A program made the translations under genes and the position numbers. From positions 434,001 to 498,000 of the forward strand of contig NZ_SGWV01000009.1 in NCBI RefSeq assembly GCF_004216565.1: a stretch of 64,000 nucleotides of DNA. The letters run 5' to 3'. The notes beneath the pieces are model-generated. The model saw only the letters and a program-made list of their open reading frames with translations, was not told the DNA's origin and did not search any database. The stretch is from Sphaerotilus mobilis. Lineage in GTDB: Bacteria; Pseudomonadota; Gammaproteobacteria; Burkholderiales; Burkholderiaceae_C. Of this stretch, positions 21,763-30,460 are shown in pieces (within the stretch, counting starts at the first letter, position 1; each line of letters begins with the position of its first letter).

Positions 21763-22383
21763 CTAAGGCCGCTGGGGTGGCAGATAGATCCGGTCCGACC
21801 AGGTCGCCAGCCACCCCGGCCTGAACGCCACGAAGATGGCCACCAGCATGCCGGTGAGGAAGGCATCGCCCCAGGCAGCCAGCCAGCGGGCGATGGCGAC
21901 CTCGCCGGTCTGCAAGCCGGCCGGCACGCCGTCGACCGCCAGCGCGCCCAACCCGGCCAGGGTCAGCGCCAGCAGCGACATGCCGAAGCCGCGCACCAGG
22001 ATGTAGACAAAGAGGTGGTGCGGCAACCAGCGCCGCACCGCTGCGCCCAGGGCGACGGTCAGGCCGGCGGGCACCAGGCCCAGCCAGACCAGCCGGTGCA
22101 GGGCCTCCCACAGGTCCAGCCCGGCCAGCCAGGCGGTCAGCAGCGTGGTCGGCAGCAGCGCCAGCACGGCCAGCGGCCAACCGGCCATCAGCACCAGCAA
22201 GGGCACACCCGACATCGGCTGGATCAGGGCGGACGCGGCCAGCCGGTCGCTGGCCCAGAACAGCGGCAAGGTCAGCCACCAGGCCAGCCACGGCCAGGGC
22301 GGACCTTCTACGGCAAAGCCGCGCCAGGGCCTCAGGGCGAGTGCCAGCGCGGTGCAGGCCAGCGTGATCAGCAGGTCGGTCAT
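21763..22383 (-). CDS. CbiM-like integral membrane protein (possible metal-uptake permease)
   Basis: 206 residues, about six membrane segments. The C-terminal pattern WLAAWGDAFLTGMLVAIFVA followed by FRPGWLATWSDRIYLP matches a proteobacterial group annotated as energy-coupling-factor permease or CbiM-like (COG3235-type predicted membrane protein). No ATPase or partner subunits are nearby, so transport is only inferred. Convergent with dctM: only 2 bp separate the stop codons. TAGCAT lies six bases upstream of ATG 22383 with no Shine-Dalgarno, suggesting a leaderless message. Confidence 0.6.
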   Translation of the reverse strand: MTDLLITLACTALALALRPWRGFAVEGPPWPWLAWWLTLPLFWASDRLAASALIQPMSGVPLLVLMAGWPLAVLALLPTTLLTAWLAGLDLWEALHRLVWLGLVPAGLTVALGAAVRRWLPHHLFVYILVRGFGMSLLALTLAGLGALAVDGVPAGLQTGEVAIARWLAAWGDAFLTGMLVAIFVAFRPGWLATWSDRIYLPPQRP

Positions 22384-22532
22384 GGGGCGATGCTAGGCAG
22401 CTGTCTTCACCGGGGCATGACCCCGGTCAAGTTGCGCACACGCGTCAGGCTCGGCGCGCAGCGTGGCGTCCTGGCCGCGAACCCGGGCTGTCGCCGATGG
22501 ACGCTGTCTCTTCTGCGCCATAAGGTGTGGCA

Positions 22533-23138
22533 ATGAACGCACCCTCGCCCATCCACTTCTACTTCGACTTCTCGTCGCCCTACGCCTACATCGCGTCCGA
22601 GTGGATCGCGGCACTGGCCGCGCGCCACGGCCGTCCGGTGCGCTGGCATGCCATCTTGCTGGGCGTGACCTTCCAGGCGGCCGAGCTGAAGAGCCCCGTC
22701 TCCTACCCGATCAAGCGCGAGTACTCGCTGCGCGACTTCGCCCGGTCGGCCCGCATGGAAGGCGTGCCCTACGTGATGCCCTCGCCCTTCCCGATCCCGA
22801 GCCACAACGCCGCCCGGCTGTTCTGGTGGCTGGACAGCCAGGACCCGCAGCGTGCGGTCGACTGGGCCCACGCCGGCCTGCGCGGCTTCTTCGCGCGGGG
22901 CATCAACCTCAGCGATATGGCCGCGCTGCAGGGCCTGGCGGCGGAATTTGGCATCGCGCCCGAACAGGCGGCCGCCATCTGCGCCGACCCGGTCTGGAAG
23001 GACCGCCTGCGCGCCGAGAACGAGGCCGCGATCGCCGCCGGCGTGTTTGGCGCGCCCTTCTTCATCGTCGACGGCGAGCCTTTCTGGGGCAACGACCGCA
23101 AGCACCAGATCGACCGCTGGCTCGGCGGCGAGCGCTGA
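22533..23138 (+). CDS. DsbA-fold 2-hydroxychromene-2-carboxylate isomerase-like oxidoreductase
   Basis: 201 residues. The N-terminal strand-loop IHFYFDFSSPYAYIASEWIA is the hallmark of the HCCA isomerase/kappa-class GST branch of the DsbA family, where serine replaces the CxxC cysteines. A helical insert and the C-terminal FGAPFFIVDGEPFWGNDRK (cis-proline and glycine-asparagine-aspartate region) complete the fold. It is a cytoplasmic, glutathione-dependent isomerase or transferase by family; the substrate is unknown and no aromatic-degradation genes lie nearby. The start at ATG 22533 was chosen because TAAGG lies seven bases before it; a GTG two codons earlier is too close. Confidence 0.82.
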   Translation: MNAPSPIHFYFDFSSPYAYIASEWIAALAARHGRPVRWHAILLGVTFQAAELKSPVSYPIKREYSLRDFARSARMEGVPYVMPSPFPIPSHNAARLFWWLDSQDPQRAVDWAHAGLRGFFARGINLSDMAALQGLAAEFGIAPEQAAAICADPVWKDRLRAENEAAIAAGVFGAPFFIVDGEPFWGNDRKHQIDRWLGGER

Positions 23139-23440
23139 ACCGAGGGGCATCCAGACCGGTGCACCGACGCAGGCTGGTGCAAGGCGAGCGCGGCCGGGCG
23201 GGGCTGCGCCGCAGTTCGGTGCGCCGATGGCGGCTCGTTCGGCCGTCGCTCATCCCCGGGGTGTTTTGCCGTTCATCTCACGGCGTGCAAAGGCTCACGA
23301 CTCGCCGCCGCCCCCCGGGCTTACCCGGACGCCCGATCGTGCGCTGTCACACGAGATCGTTTGCGGCGTCGTCCGGCCGGCTGGCAGCGCCGGAACGGGC
23401 ACGTCATCTGCATAGTGGGCTCATCAGGGAGTCACACACC
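23139..23440. other. 302-bp intergenic region with a sigma-54-type promoter near its right end
   Basis: GC-rich and without a convincing coding frame on either strand. The only clear signal is the -24/-12 element at 23398-23411 and the following Shine-Dalgarno. Upstream there is room for an enhancer-binding protein, but I could not pick out a palindromic enhancer site. Confidence 0.5.
23398..23411 (+). promoter_or_regulatory. Sigma-54 (-24/-12) promoter
   Basis: GG at 23398-23399, exactly 10 bases, then GC at 23410-23411, within GGGCACGTCATCTGCAT. This matches the RpoN consensus TGGCACG-N4-TTGCW at nearly every position. The predicted start of transcription is about 23423, immediately before AGGGAG (23425-23430) and ATG 23441. 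The rpoN gene itself ends 400 bp away. Confidence 0.65.
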
Positions 23441-23752
23441 ATGCCCACCGTCACCGATCACGTCAGCATCAACCCCACCACCAGCACGCACGACGGCCAG
23501 CGCCTCGTCCTCGTGCACCGCATCCATGCCTTGCTGCTGCACGAGATGGGCGAGGACATCGACATCAACCTGATGCTCGGCCCGGCCGAATACGCCCGCG
23601 CCGTCATGAGCCTGTGCCGCGCCAGCGGCAACCCCGAGCTGGCAGGCCTGGCCGAGGACTTCCTGCGCAGCAGCCGCGCCCAGGCCCAGCAGAGCCTGCG
23701 CCCCGCCAGCCGCTATGCGGCGCAGCTGGCGCAGCAGCAACAACAGCAATAG
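23441..23752 (+). CDS. Small hypothetical protein with glutamine-rich C-terminus
   Basis: 103 residues, family not recognised. The body is helical and acidic (LVLVHRIHALLLHEMGEDID, INLMLGPAEYARAVMSLCRA), without signal peptide or membrane segment. The last residues are AQLAQQQQQQ, encoded by CAG/CAA repeats that continue past the stop as alternating glutamine and TAG codons. The start ATG has AGGGAG ten bases upstream and a sigma-54-type promoter just before that. It is convergent with rpoN. Predicted soluble cytoplasmic protein; role unknown, possibly nitrogen- or stress-related if the sigma-54 promoter is real. Confidence 0.6.
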   Translation: MPTVTDHVSINPTTSTHDGQRLVLVHRIHALLLHEMGEDIDINLMLGPAEYARAVMSLCRASGNPELAGLAEDFLRSSRAQAQQSLRPASRYAAQLAQQQQQQ

Positions 23753-23788
23753 CAATAGCAATAGCAGTAGCAGTAGCAACAGCAGCAA
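23732..23788. repeat. CAG/CAA/TAG trinucleotide tract across the stop codon
   Basis: From 23732 the frame reads CAG CAG CAA CAA CAG CAA, then TAG at 23750, 23756, 23762, 23768 and 23774 alternating with CAA or CAG, then CAA CAG CAG CAA. Five in-frame amber codons thus interrupt one glutamine-codon tract; the frame finally ends at TGA 23798. A tract of this type is prone to slippage. Confidence 0.85.
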
Positions 23789-23848
23789 GACCAACCGTGA
23801 CGCCCTGGGCCCGGCCGTCCACGTCGGACAGGACCGGGGCCAGACCCG

Positions 23849-25543
23849 TCACATGTCCTTGCGCAGGTTCGCGGGCGCGATCTTCAGGGCTTCGCGGTAC
23901 TTCGCCACCGTCCGCCGCGCGACCTGGATGCCCTGCTCTTCCAGCATCGCGCTGAGCTGGCTGTCCGACAGGGGCTTCTTCGGGTCCTCGGCAGCGACGA
24001 ACTGCTTGATCAGCGCGCGCACCGCCGTGCTGGAGGCATTGCCGCCGGCCTCGGTGTTGAGCGAGCTGCCAAAGAAGTACTTCAGCTCGAAGGTGCCAAA
24101 GGGCGTGGCCATGTACTTGGCCGTCGTCACACGCGAGATGGTCGACTCGTGCAGGCCGAGCTCATCGGCGATCTCGCGCAGCACCAGCGGCTTCATCGCG
24201 ATCTCGCCATGCGTGAAGAAGGCCTTCTGGCGTTCGACGATGGCCTGCGAGACGCGCTGGATGGTGTCGAAGCGCTGGAGGATGTTCTTGACGAACCAGC
24301 GCGCCTCCTGGAGCCGCGCCGACAGCGTCGCGCCGTTGTCGCCACCACCGCCGGTGCGCTGGCTGCGGTGCTGGCGCAGCACCTGGGCATACATGTCGTT
24401 GATGCGCAGCTTGGGCATCACGTCGGGGTTGAGCACGACCTTCCAGCCGCGCCCGGCCTTCTGCACGATCACGTCGGGCACGACGATGTTGGCCTCAGCC
24501 CGGGCGAAGCGCCGGCCCGGCTTGGGCTCCAGGGTGACGATCAGGCTCTGGGCGTCGCGGATCATGTCCTCGTCGACGCCCAGCGCGAGGGTCAGCTTGC
24601 GCACGTCGCGGCGCGCCAGCAGGTCGAGGTGGTCGCGGCACAGGCGGATGGCGACGTCGCGCACCGGCGTGGTGTCGCGCTCGCGCAGCTGCAGGACCAG
24701 GCACTCGGCCAGGTCACGCGCGCCCACGCCGGTCGGCTCCAGGCTCTGCAGCCAGCCGAGCGCGCAGCGCAGGCGGTCGAGCAGGTCCTCGCGCAGCAGC
24801 GCCTGTTCGGCCAGCAGGGCCGGGTCGATGGCGTCGGCGGTGTCGTCCACCAGCGAGGCCGACAGGGTCTCGGTGGCCTCGGTCAGCGGCGCGCCGCTGA
24901 GCACCTGGACCAGCCGTTCGACGATCTCCTCCAGCCGGTCGGCCAGGTAGCCGTCGTCGTTGAGCGAGTCGATCAGCGACTCCACCAGCATGACGTCCTC
25001 GTCGGCCAGGCGCATGCCGTGCAGCTGGGCGCGCAGGTGCTCGGCCAGGCTGGGCGTGGCGGTGGACCGCTCGCTCCAGTCGCTGTCGTCGTCGTCCAGC
25101 GCGCCATTGCGGTTGCCGCTGCTGTCGGACAGGCTGTTGAAATCCTCGCGGTCGTGGCCGCTGTCCCAGTCGTCGGGGGTGGCCTCGGAGGCACCGAAAT
25201 CGAGCTGCTCCATGCCCGCGCCATCGCCGTCGGCGCTGGTGCTGGCGGCATCGGACGGGCTGTCGGCGACCCGCTCGGCGGCCTGCTCGGACACGCGGTC
25301 CGCCACGCCAGCGCTGCCACCGTCATCGGCGGGCGCAACCGGCACGCCCTCGTCGGGCAGGGCCATCGGCCGATCGGCACCGGCGGCATCCTCGTCGGCT
25401 TCGAGGAAAGGGTTCTGTTCGAGCATCTGCTCGACTTCCTGGTGCAGTTCGAGCGTCGACAGCTGCAGCAGACGGATGGACTGCTGCAGCTGCGGCGTGA
25501 GCGCCAGGTGCTGGGAAAGGCGGACCTGCAGGGAGGGTTTCAT
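23849..25543 (-). CDS. rpoN: RNA polymerase sigma-54 factor (RpoN)
   Basis: 564 residues. Region I is the glutamine/leucine-rich activator-interaction region ([20 protein letters not shown]...). Region II is long, acidic and low-complexity (about residues 60-170). Region III holds the core-binding part and a helix-turn-helix; the RpoN box [10 protein letters not shown] lies at 542-551 and recognises the -24 element. Slightly longer than E. coli RpoN (477) because of the acidic region. Located 33 bp downstream of lptB on the same strand, the conserved lptB-rpoN linkage. Hpf and ptsN, often next, are not present here. Confidence 0.97.
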   Translation of the reverse strand: MKPSLQVRLSQHLALTPQLQQSIRLLQLSTLELHQEVEQMLEQNPFLEADEDAAGADRPMALPDEGVPVAPADDGGSAGVADRVSEQAAERVADSPSDAASTSADGDGAGMEQLDFGASEATPDDWDSGHDREDFNSLSDSSGNRNGALDDDDSDWSERSTATPSLAEHLRAQLHGMRLADEDVMLVESLIDSLNDDGYLADRLEEIVERLVQVLSGAPLTEATETLSASLVDDTADAIDPALLAEQALLREDLLDRLRCALGWLQSLEPTGVGARDLAECLVLQLRERDTTPVRDVAIRLCRDHLDLLARRDVRKLTLALGVDEDMIRDAQSLIVTLEPKPGRRFARAEANIVVPDVIVQKAGRGWKVVLNPDVMPKLRINDMYAQVLRQHRSQRTGGGGDNGATLSARLQEARWFVKNILQRFDTIQRVSQAIVERQKAFFTHGEIAMKPLVLREIADELGLHESTISRVTTAKYMATPFGTFELKYFFGSSLNTEAGGNASSTAVRALIKQFVAAEDPKKPLSDSQLSAMLEEQGIQVARRTVAKYREALKIAPANLRKDM

Positions 25544-25576
25544 GGGGGCCGGCCGGGGGTCACAGAGACAGGGACA

Positions 25577-26359
25577 TCACATGCGGAAGTGCTCGCCAAG
25601 GTAGACCTTGCGCACATCCGGGTTCTCGACGATCGCGGCGGGCGTGCCTTCGGCCAGCACACGTCCCTCGCTGATGATGTAGGCGCGGTCGCAGATGCCC
25701 AGCGTCTCGCGCACGTTGTGGTCGGTGATCAGCACGCCGATGCCACGCGCCTTGAGGAAGCCGATGATCCGCTGGATCTCGATCACCGCGATCGGGTCGA
25801 CGCCGGCAAAGGGCTCGTCCAGCAGGATGAAGCGCGGCTGGGTGGCCAGCGCGCGGGCGATCTCGACGCGGCGGCGCTCGCCACCGGACAAGGCCGGCGC
25901 CGGGCTGTGGCGCAGCCGGGTGATGGACAGGTCGGCCATCAGCGCTTCGAGCATCTGCTCGATGTGAGCGGCCCCGTGGTGACGGCCGTTGGCGTCCTGC
26001 TGCAGTTCGAGCACGGCGCGGATGTTCTCCTCGACCGTCAGGCGCCGGAAGATCGACGCCTCCTGGGGCAGATAGGACAGGCCGAGCCGGGCTCGCAGGT
26101 GGATGGGCTGGCCCTGCACCGGCTGGCCGTCGATGAGGATCTCACCGGCATCGGCCCGAACCAGGCCGACCAGCATGTAGAAGCTGGTGGTCTTGCCCGC
26201 GCCGTTCGGGCCGAGCAGGCCGACCACCTCGCCGCTGTCGACGGCCAGGTGCACATCCTTGACGACCTTGCGGGCGCCGTAGGACTTCTGCAGCCCCTGG
26301 GCCTCGAGCCGGCTGGGCGCCGGCGTGGCCCGACGGTCGAGCTCGGCCGGCACGTTCAA
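25577..26359 (-). CDS. lptB: LPS export ABC transporter ATPase (LptB)
   Basis: 260 residues. A 16-residue N-terminal extension precedes the ABC domain. Walker A is [20 protein letters not shown], the Q-loop region is [20 protein letters not shown], the signature LSGGERRR, Walker [14 protein letters not shown] and the switch histidine is in [11 protein letters not shown]. These are the LptB-specific forms. It powers movement of lipopolysaccharide from the inner membrane across the LptA bridge. The start overlaps the lptA stop by 4 bp, so the two are coupled. Confidence 0.96.
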   Translation of the reverse strand: MNVPAELDRRATPAPSRLEAQGLQKSYGARKVVKDVHLAVDSGEVVGLLGPNGAGKTTSFYMLVGLVRADAGEILIDGQPVQGQPIHLRARLGLSYLPQEASIFRRLTVEENIRAVLELQQDANGRHHGAAHIEQMLEALMADLSITRLRHSPAPALSGGERRRVEIARALATQPRFILLDEPFAGVDPIAVIEIQRIIGFLKARGIGVLITDHNVRETLGICDRAYIISEGRVLAEGTPAAIVENPDVRKVYLGEHFRM

Positions 26360-26967
26360 CGGTTGGCTCCGGCCGGTGCCGAAGCGCCTGCGGGCGCCGG
26401 GCGCGGTGTGACCACGCCGCGCACACGCCCCGAGCCGGCCGCGCTGGCGGCACCGGCAGCGGCGGGCGCGCCGCCGAGGATCTCGAAGGCATCGCGGCCG
26501 TGGTCGTAGACGATGGTCTCGCCGCTGATCTGGTCGGCCAGCACATTGCCGCGCCAGAGCCGGACCTGGGCCAGCTGCTGGAAGCGCACGGTCTGGGTGA
26601 CGGTGTCGTAGTCGATGCGCAGGGCCTGACCCTCGACGGTCTCGTCGACGCCGTCACGCTTCTGGCGGAAGGTGGCGGGCTGTTCGGCACTGCCGGTGGC
26701 GACGGCGACCTGGCCGGTCGGCGTCTCGCGCAACTCGACGCCCGCCGCCTTGAGCACCAACGTGCCGCGGGTGATCTCCACGCCCCCGCTCAGCACCTGG
26801 ACCTTGCGCTTGCCGTCGATGCGCAACTGGCCGGCATCGAAGGTCAGCGGCAGCTCGCGGTCGGCCCGCTCGGCCCGTGCCGGCCACGCGCTGACGAGGG
26901 CCGACAACAGCGCCAGCCCGGTCAGGGCAGCACGCAGGCGGGGGGCGAGGACGGGGAGCGGGTTCAT
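26356..26967 (-). CDS. lptA: LPS transport periplasmic protein (LptA)
   Basis: 203 residues with a Sec signal peptide (to about ...SAWPARA) and an OstA/LptA beta-jellyroll domain: [40 protein letters not shown] and [18 protein letters not shown]. The C-terminal 35 residues are alanine/proline-rich and outside the fold. The start ATG 26967 gives a standard signal peptide; an in-frame ATG at 27000 would add 11 unlikely residues. It bridges LptC and LptD in the periplasm. The usual upstream lptC gene is not adjacent: dsbA lies there instead. Confidence 0.9.
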   Translation of the reverse strand: MNPLPVLAPRLRAALTGLALLSALVSAWPARAERADRELPLTFDAGQLRIDGKRKVQVLSGGVEITRGTLVLKAAGVELRETPTGQVAVATGSAEQPATFRQKRDGVDETVEGQALRIDYDTVTQTVRFQQLAQVRLWRGNVLADQISGETIVYDHGRDAFEILGGAPAAAGAASAAGSGRVRGVVTPRPAPAGASAPAGANR

Positions 26968-27081
26968 GGCGGCACAGAAATTGCAGACGATTCTATCCAC
27001 ACGTCTGCGCCGCCGGGTGGTTTAGATGCATCAATCGTGACGCGGGGCGGTGCCCCAAGCGGCTCGACCTGAACGATGCAT

Positions 27082-27125
27082 GGCGCCGCCCGGAGTGCGG
27101 CGCCGCCATCGGCCAACCGGCCGAT
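27082..27125 (-). terminator. Hairpin cluster downstream of dsbA
   Basis: Two perfect inverted repeats lie between dsbA and lptA: ATCGGCC/GGCCGAT (27108-27125, overlapping the dsbA stop) and GGCGCCGC/GCGGCGCC (27082-27104). Neither has a clear T-run, so they may protect the mRNA end or aid termination rather than act as a classic terminator. Confidence 0.35.
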
Positions 27126-27793
27126 CAGGCGTTCTTGCGCACCCGCGCGATCAGCTGGTCGGTCAGCGCCAGCGCACGCTGGCCGCCTTCCTGCTCGGGG
27201 GTGTTGTCACCGCCGGCCAACGAGGGCGAGGTGTAGAAGCGGCCATGGATGCCCAGCGCGGGCACGCCGTCGATCTTGTAGGCCTCGGCCAGCTGCTTGC
27301 CCTGGCGCACCTTGGCCTGCATGCCAAAGGAGTTGTACATCTCGACGAACTTGGCCTTGTCGCCGCCGTTCTTCTCGATGAAGTCGATGATTTCCTCGGC
27401 CCGGTCCAGGCGCTGACGCTGGACGTGGATGGCGTGGAAGATCTTGCGCTGGAAGGCGTCGAACCAGCCGAGCGCCTCCAGCGTCGCCGCCAGGCGCTGC
27501 TGCGGCTCAAAGCTCGGGCGGAAGCCCACGTGCACACGGCGGAAGGCCACGTCCGCCGGCAGCTTCTTGGCCCAGGCATCCAGGGCCGGCTCGAAGGCGT
27601 TGCAGTGCGGGCAGCCGTACCAGAAGAACTCGACCACTTCGATCTTGCCGGTCGGCGCCGTCACTGGCACCTGCGAGGGCAGCTTCACATAGTGCTTGCC
27701 CTCGACGAAGTTCTGCGCTGCGGCCGAACCGGCCCAGCCACCCAGCAGCGCCAGCGCGGCACTGCCCTGCATCCACTCACGACGATCCATCAT
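27125..27793 (-). CDS. dsbA: Periplasmic thiol:disulfide interchange protein (DsbA)
   Basis: 222 residues. The active site CPHC is at 61-64 (FFWYGCPHCNAF), followed by the helical insert and the cis-Pro loop IDGVPALGIHGRFYTS. It introduces disulfides into exported proteins. The N-terminus MMDRREWMQGSAALALLGGW carries an RR pair, so it looks Tat-like as well as Sec-compatible; cleavage would be after SAAA or so. The start is set by GAGGAAAA seven bases before ATG 27793 (a second ATG follows directly). Part of a likely argS-SPOR-dsbA transcription unit, 57 bp after the SPOR gene. Confidence 0.94.
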   Translation of the reverse strand: MMDRREWMQGSAALALLGGWAGSAAAQNFVEGKHYVKLPSQVPVTAPTGKIEVVEFFWYGCPHCNAFEPALDAWAKKLPADVAFRRVHVGFRPSFEPQQRLAATLEALGWFDAFQRKIFHAIHVQRQRLDRAEEIIDFIEKNGGDKAKFVEMYNSFGMQAKVRQGKQLAEAYKIDGVPALGIHGRFYTSPSLAGGDNTPEQEGGQRALALTDQLIARVRKNA

Positions 27794-27850
27794 CTCGTTT
27801 TCCTCTTGGCAAGCTGAACATTCCGGCAGGCCCACGGCCTGCCGCGGGTC

Positions 27851-28546
27851 TCATTGACCGGCCCGCCAGACCGACGCATCGCTGAAGCCGGCACTGGCCG
27901 CCTGGTCCTTGGCACGGTCGGCATCCTCACGGACCTTGAAAGGCCCCAGGCGAACGCGGTACATCTTGCCGCCCGCCTGTTCGAACTCGACCACCTTGAC
28001 ATCGGTCAGCCCGGCCAGGATCAGCCGGGTGCGCTGTTGTTCGGCCTCGGCGGCGCGCGAGTAGGAGGCGATCTGCACCACGTACCCCAACGGATCGGCA
28101 GCCGTGCGCGCCGACGGCGCCGGACGCGAGGCGCCGATGGCCGCGATGGGCGGGGCGACCGGCGCGGGCGTGGCCGACCCGGTGCTGGCCGCCGGGGCCA
28201 CGACGGCTGGTGGCGTGGCCGGCGCCGTCGGAGGCGCCAGCACGGTTCCCGGCGTCGTTCCTGGCACGGCGCCAGGAACGGCGGACGCCGCCGGGCTGTT
28301 GCCGGACTTGCCCGCCAGCGGCGCGTTCGGGTTCCACTTCTCGTTCTTGCGGGCCTCTTCGGCGTCCTGCTCGGCGGTGCGCTGCGGCACCTTGTCGATG
28401 AAGGGCACCGGCACCTTGGTGACGTAGAGCGCCACAGCCAGCGACAGGGCCACCCCGATCAGCAGGCCGACGATCAGCCCGAGCGCAAAACCGCCGCGCT
28501 GGCTGCTGAGGGCGCCCTTGCGCGCGCCGGATTGCGGATAGGCCAT
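27851..28546 (-). CDS. SPOR-domain membrane protein (FtsN-like)
   Basis: 231 residues. Short cytoplasmic N-terminus, one membrane helix (FALGLIVGLLIGVALSLAVA, about 20-41), a long proline/alanine-rich periplasmic linker (about 70-145), and a C-terminal SPOR domain (YVVQIASYSRAAEAEQQRTR ... KMYRVRLGPFKVREDADRAK). SPOR domains bind denuded peptidoglycan at the division septum; the topology is that of FtsN. It lies 70 bp after argS on the same strand, a conserved arrangement in many proteobacteria. A specific FtsN role is likely but not certain. Confidence 0.85.
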   Translation of the reverse strand: MAYPQSGARKGALSSQRGGFALGLIVGLLIGVALSLAVALYVTKVPVPFIDKVPQRTAEQDAEEARKNEKWNPNAPLAGKSGNSPAASAVPGAVPGTTPGTVLAPPTAPATPPAVVAPAASTGSATPAPVAPPIAAIGASRPAPSARTAADPLGYVVQIASYSRAAEAEQQRTRLILAGLTDVKVVEFEQAGGKMYRVRLGPFKVREDADRAKDQAASAGFSDASVWRAGQ

Positions 28547-28616
28547 GGAGTCAGTTGGGATGCGTGGAGGTTGCGGTGGACGCGGAGGTGGCTGCGGAGA
28601 TGGGCTTGCGCCCCGA

Positions 28617-30302
28617 TCACATCTTGCGCGGTGCGGACACGCCCAGCAGGGCCAGCGCGTTGCGCAGCACCTGGGCGGTCGCCGCCAACAGCGCCATGCG
28701 GGCGTGCAGCAGCGTGGCGTCGTCGACCAGGAAGCGCTCGGCCGCGTAGTAGCTGTGGAAGGCCGAGGCGACGTCGCGCAGGTAGAAGGCGATGTCGTGC
28801 GGCGCCAGATCGGCGGCGGCGCGCTGCAGCATCTCGGGGTAGTCGGCCAGCTTGTTCATCAGCGCCGTCTCGGTCGGCGCGGTCAGCGCCGCTAGGTCGA
28901 CGCCAGCCAGCGCGGCCAGGTCGCCGCCACGATCGGCCACGTAGGCGTCGAGCACCGAGCAGATCCGTGCGTGGGCGTACTGGACGTAATAGACCGGGTT
29001 CTCGTCGTTGGCCTTGAGCGCGAGGTCGACGTCGAAGACAAACTCGGTGTCGGCCTTGCGGCTGATCAGAAAGAAGCGCACCGCGTCGCGGCTGGTCCAG
29101 TCGATCAGGTCGCGCAGCGTCACGTAGCTGCCGGCGCGCTTGGAGATCTTGACCTCCTCGCCGCCCTTCATGACGGTGACCATCTTGTGCAGCACGTAGT
29201 CGGGCCAGCCCAGCGGGATGCCGACGCCGGCCGCCTGCAGGCCGGCGCGCACGCGGGCGATGGTGCCGTGGTGGTCGCTGCCCTGGATGTTGACGACCTT
29301 GTTGAAGCCTCGCTCCCACTTGTGCGCGTGGTAGGCCACGTCCGGAAGGAAATAGGTGTAGGTGCCGTCGGACTTGCGCATCACGCGGTCCTTGTCGTCA
29401 CCGTAGTCGGTCGAACGCAGCCACAGCGCGCCACCGTCCTCATAGGTCTTGCCGGCGGCGACCAGGCGGGCGACGATCTGCTCGACCCGGCCGCTGGTGT
29501 AGAGCCCGGACTCGAGGTAGTAGTGGTCGAAGCGCACGCCGAAGGCCTGCAGGTCCAGATCCTGCTCATGGCGCAGGTAGGCGACGGCGAACTGGCGGAT
29601 GCCGTCCAGATCGGTGACGTCGCCGGAGGCCGTGAAGCTGCGGTCATCGGCCGCCACCGTCTCGCGCTGGCTGAAGCTGGCGGCGATGTCGGCGATGTAG
29701 TCGCCGTTGTAGGCCGACTCGGGCCAGCCGGCGTCGCCCGGCTTCAGGCCGTTCAGGCGGCTCTGGGTCGACGCGGCCAGCGTGCCGATCTGCACGCCCG
29801 CGTCGTTGTAATAGAACTCGCGGTGGACCTGCCAGCCCTGGGTCGCGTAGAGGTTGCAGATCGCGTCACCGAGCGCCGCCTGGCGGCCGTGGCCGACGTG
29901 CAGCGGACCGGTCGGGTTGGCCGAGACGAACTCGACCATCACACGCTGGCCGTTGGCCGGCTGGACGCCGAAGCGGTCCGTGTCGGCCAGCACCTGGGCG
30001 ATGACCTGCTGGCGCGCGCCCGGGCGCAGGCGCAGGTTGATGAAGCCCGGTCCGGCCAGTTCGGTGGCCTCGACCCAGCGTTGCACGGCCGGCTGGCGGC
30101 CCAGGGCCTCGACCAGCGCCGACGCCAGCTCGCGCGGGTTCTTCTTCAGCGCCTTGGCCAGCGGCATCGCGGCGGTGATCGCCAGGTCGCCGTGGGCGGC
30201 CTGCTTGGGGTTCTCGAAGGTGGGGACCAGGGCATGTCCCGGTGCCACCTCGGCCAGCGCCTGTTCCAGCGCTGCCAACAGTTCCGCTTTGGCTTGAATC
30301 AT
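28617..30302 (-). CDS. argS: Arginyl-tRNA synthetase (ArgS)
   Basis: 561-residue class-I synthetase that charges tRNA-Arg. The ArgRS-specific N-terminal additional domain (about 1-110) is followed by the HIGH-type signature in [20 protein letters not shown]. The KMSKS-type loop is seen as [17 protein letters not shown], and the C-terminal all-helical anticodon domain (DALR) ends in LGVSAPRKM. Length is normal (550-590). TAGAAT lies six bases upstream of ATG 30302 with no Shine-Dalgarno, consistent with a leaderless transcript. It is divergent from the kinase gene and heads the argS-SPOR-dsbA unit. Confidence 0.97.
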   Translation of the reverse strand: MIQAKAELLAALEQALAEVAPGHALVPTFENPKQAAHGDLAITAAMPLAKALKKNPRELASALVEALGRQPAVQRWVEATELAGPGFINLRLRPGARQQVIAQVLADTDRFGVQPANGQRVMVEFVSANPTGPLHVGHGRQAALGDAICNLYATQGWQVHREFYYNDAGVQIGTLAASTQSRLNGLKPGDAGWPESAYNGDYIADIAASFSQRETVAADDRSFTASGDVTDLDGIRQFAVAYLRHEQDLDLQAFGVRFDHYYLESGLYTSGRVEQIVARLVAAGKTYEDGGALWLRSTDYGDDKDRVMRKSDGTYTYFLPDVAYHAHKWERGFNKVVNIQGSDHHGTIARVRAGLQAAGVGIPLGWPDYVLHKMVTVMKGGEEVKISKRAGSYVTLRDLIDWTSRDAVRFFLISRKADTEFVFDVDLALKANDENPVYYVQYAHARICSVLDAYVADRGGDLAALAGVDLAALTAPTETALMNKLADYPEMLQRAAADLAPHDIAFYLRDVASAFHSYYAAERFLVDDATLLHARMALLAATAQVLRNALALLGVSAPRKM

Positions 30303-30460
30303 GGCTTCATTCTAGGGGGCCCCCCAGGCTCGTCCGGCCGCAAGGCTGGGCGTCGGGAGCGGGCGCATGCGTGTCAGATGCCCCTGAGTTACCCCTCATA
30401 TCGGCTTGTCGGGCGGGCGTGGCAGTGAAAAACTCAAGCGTCCCCCACCGACCCCATCCC

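Noticed and set aside
24149-26509. 786-codon open frame antisense to rpoN, lptB and lptA
   Set aside because: Spans three well-identified genes on the other strand and has the histidine/glycine/valine-rich composition of an antisense shadow.
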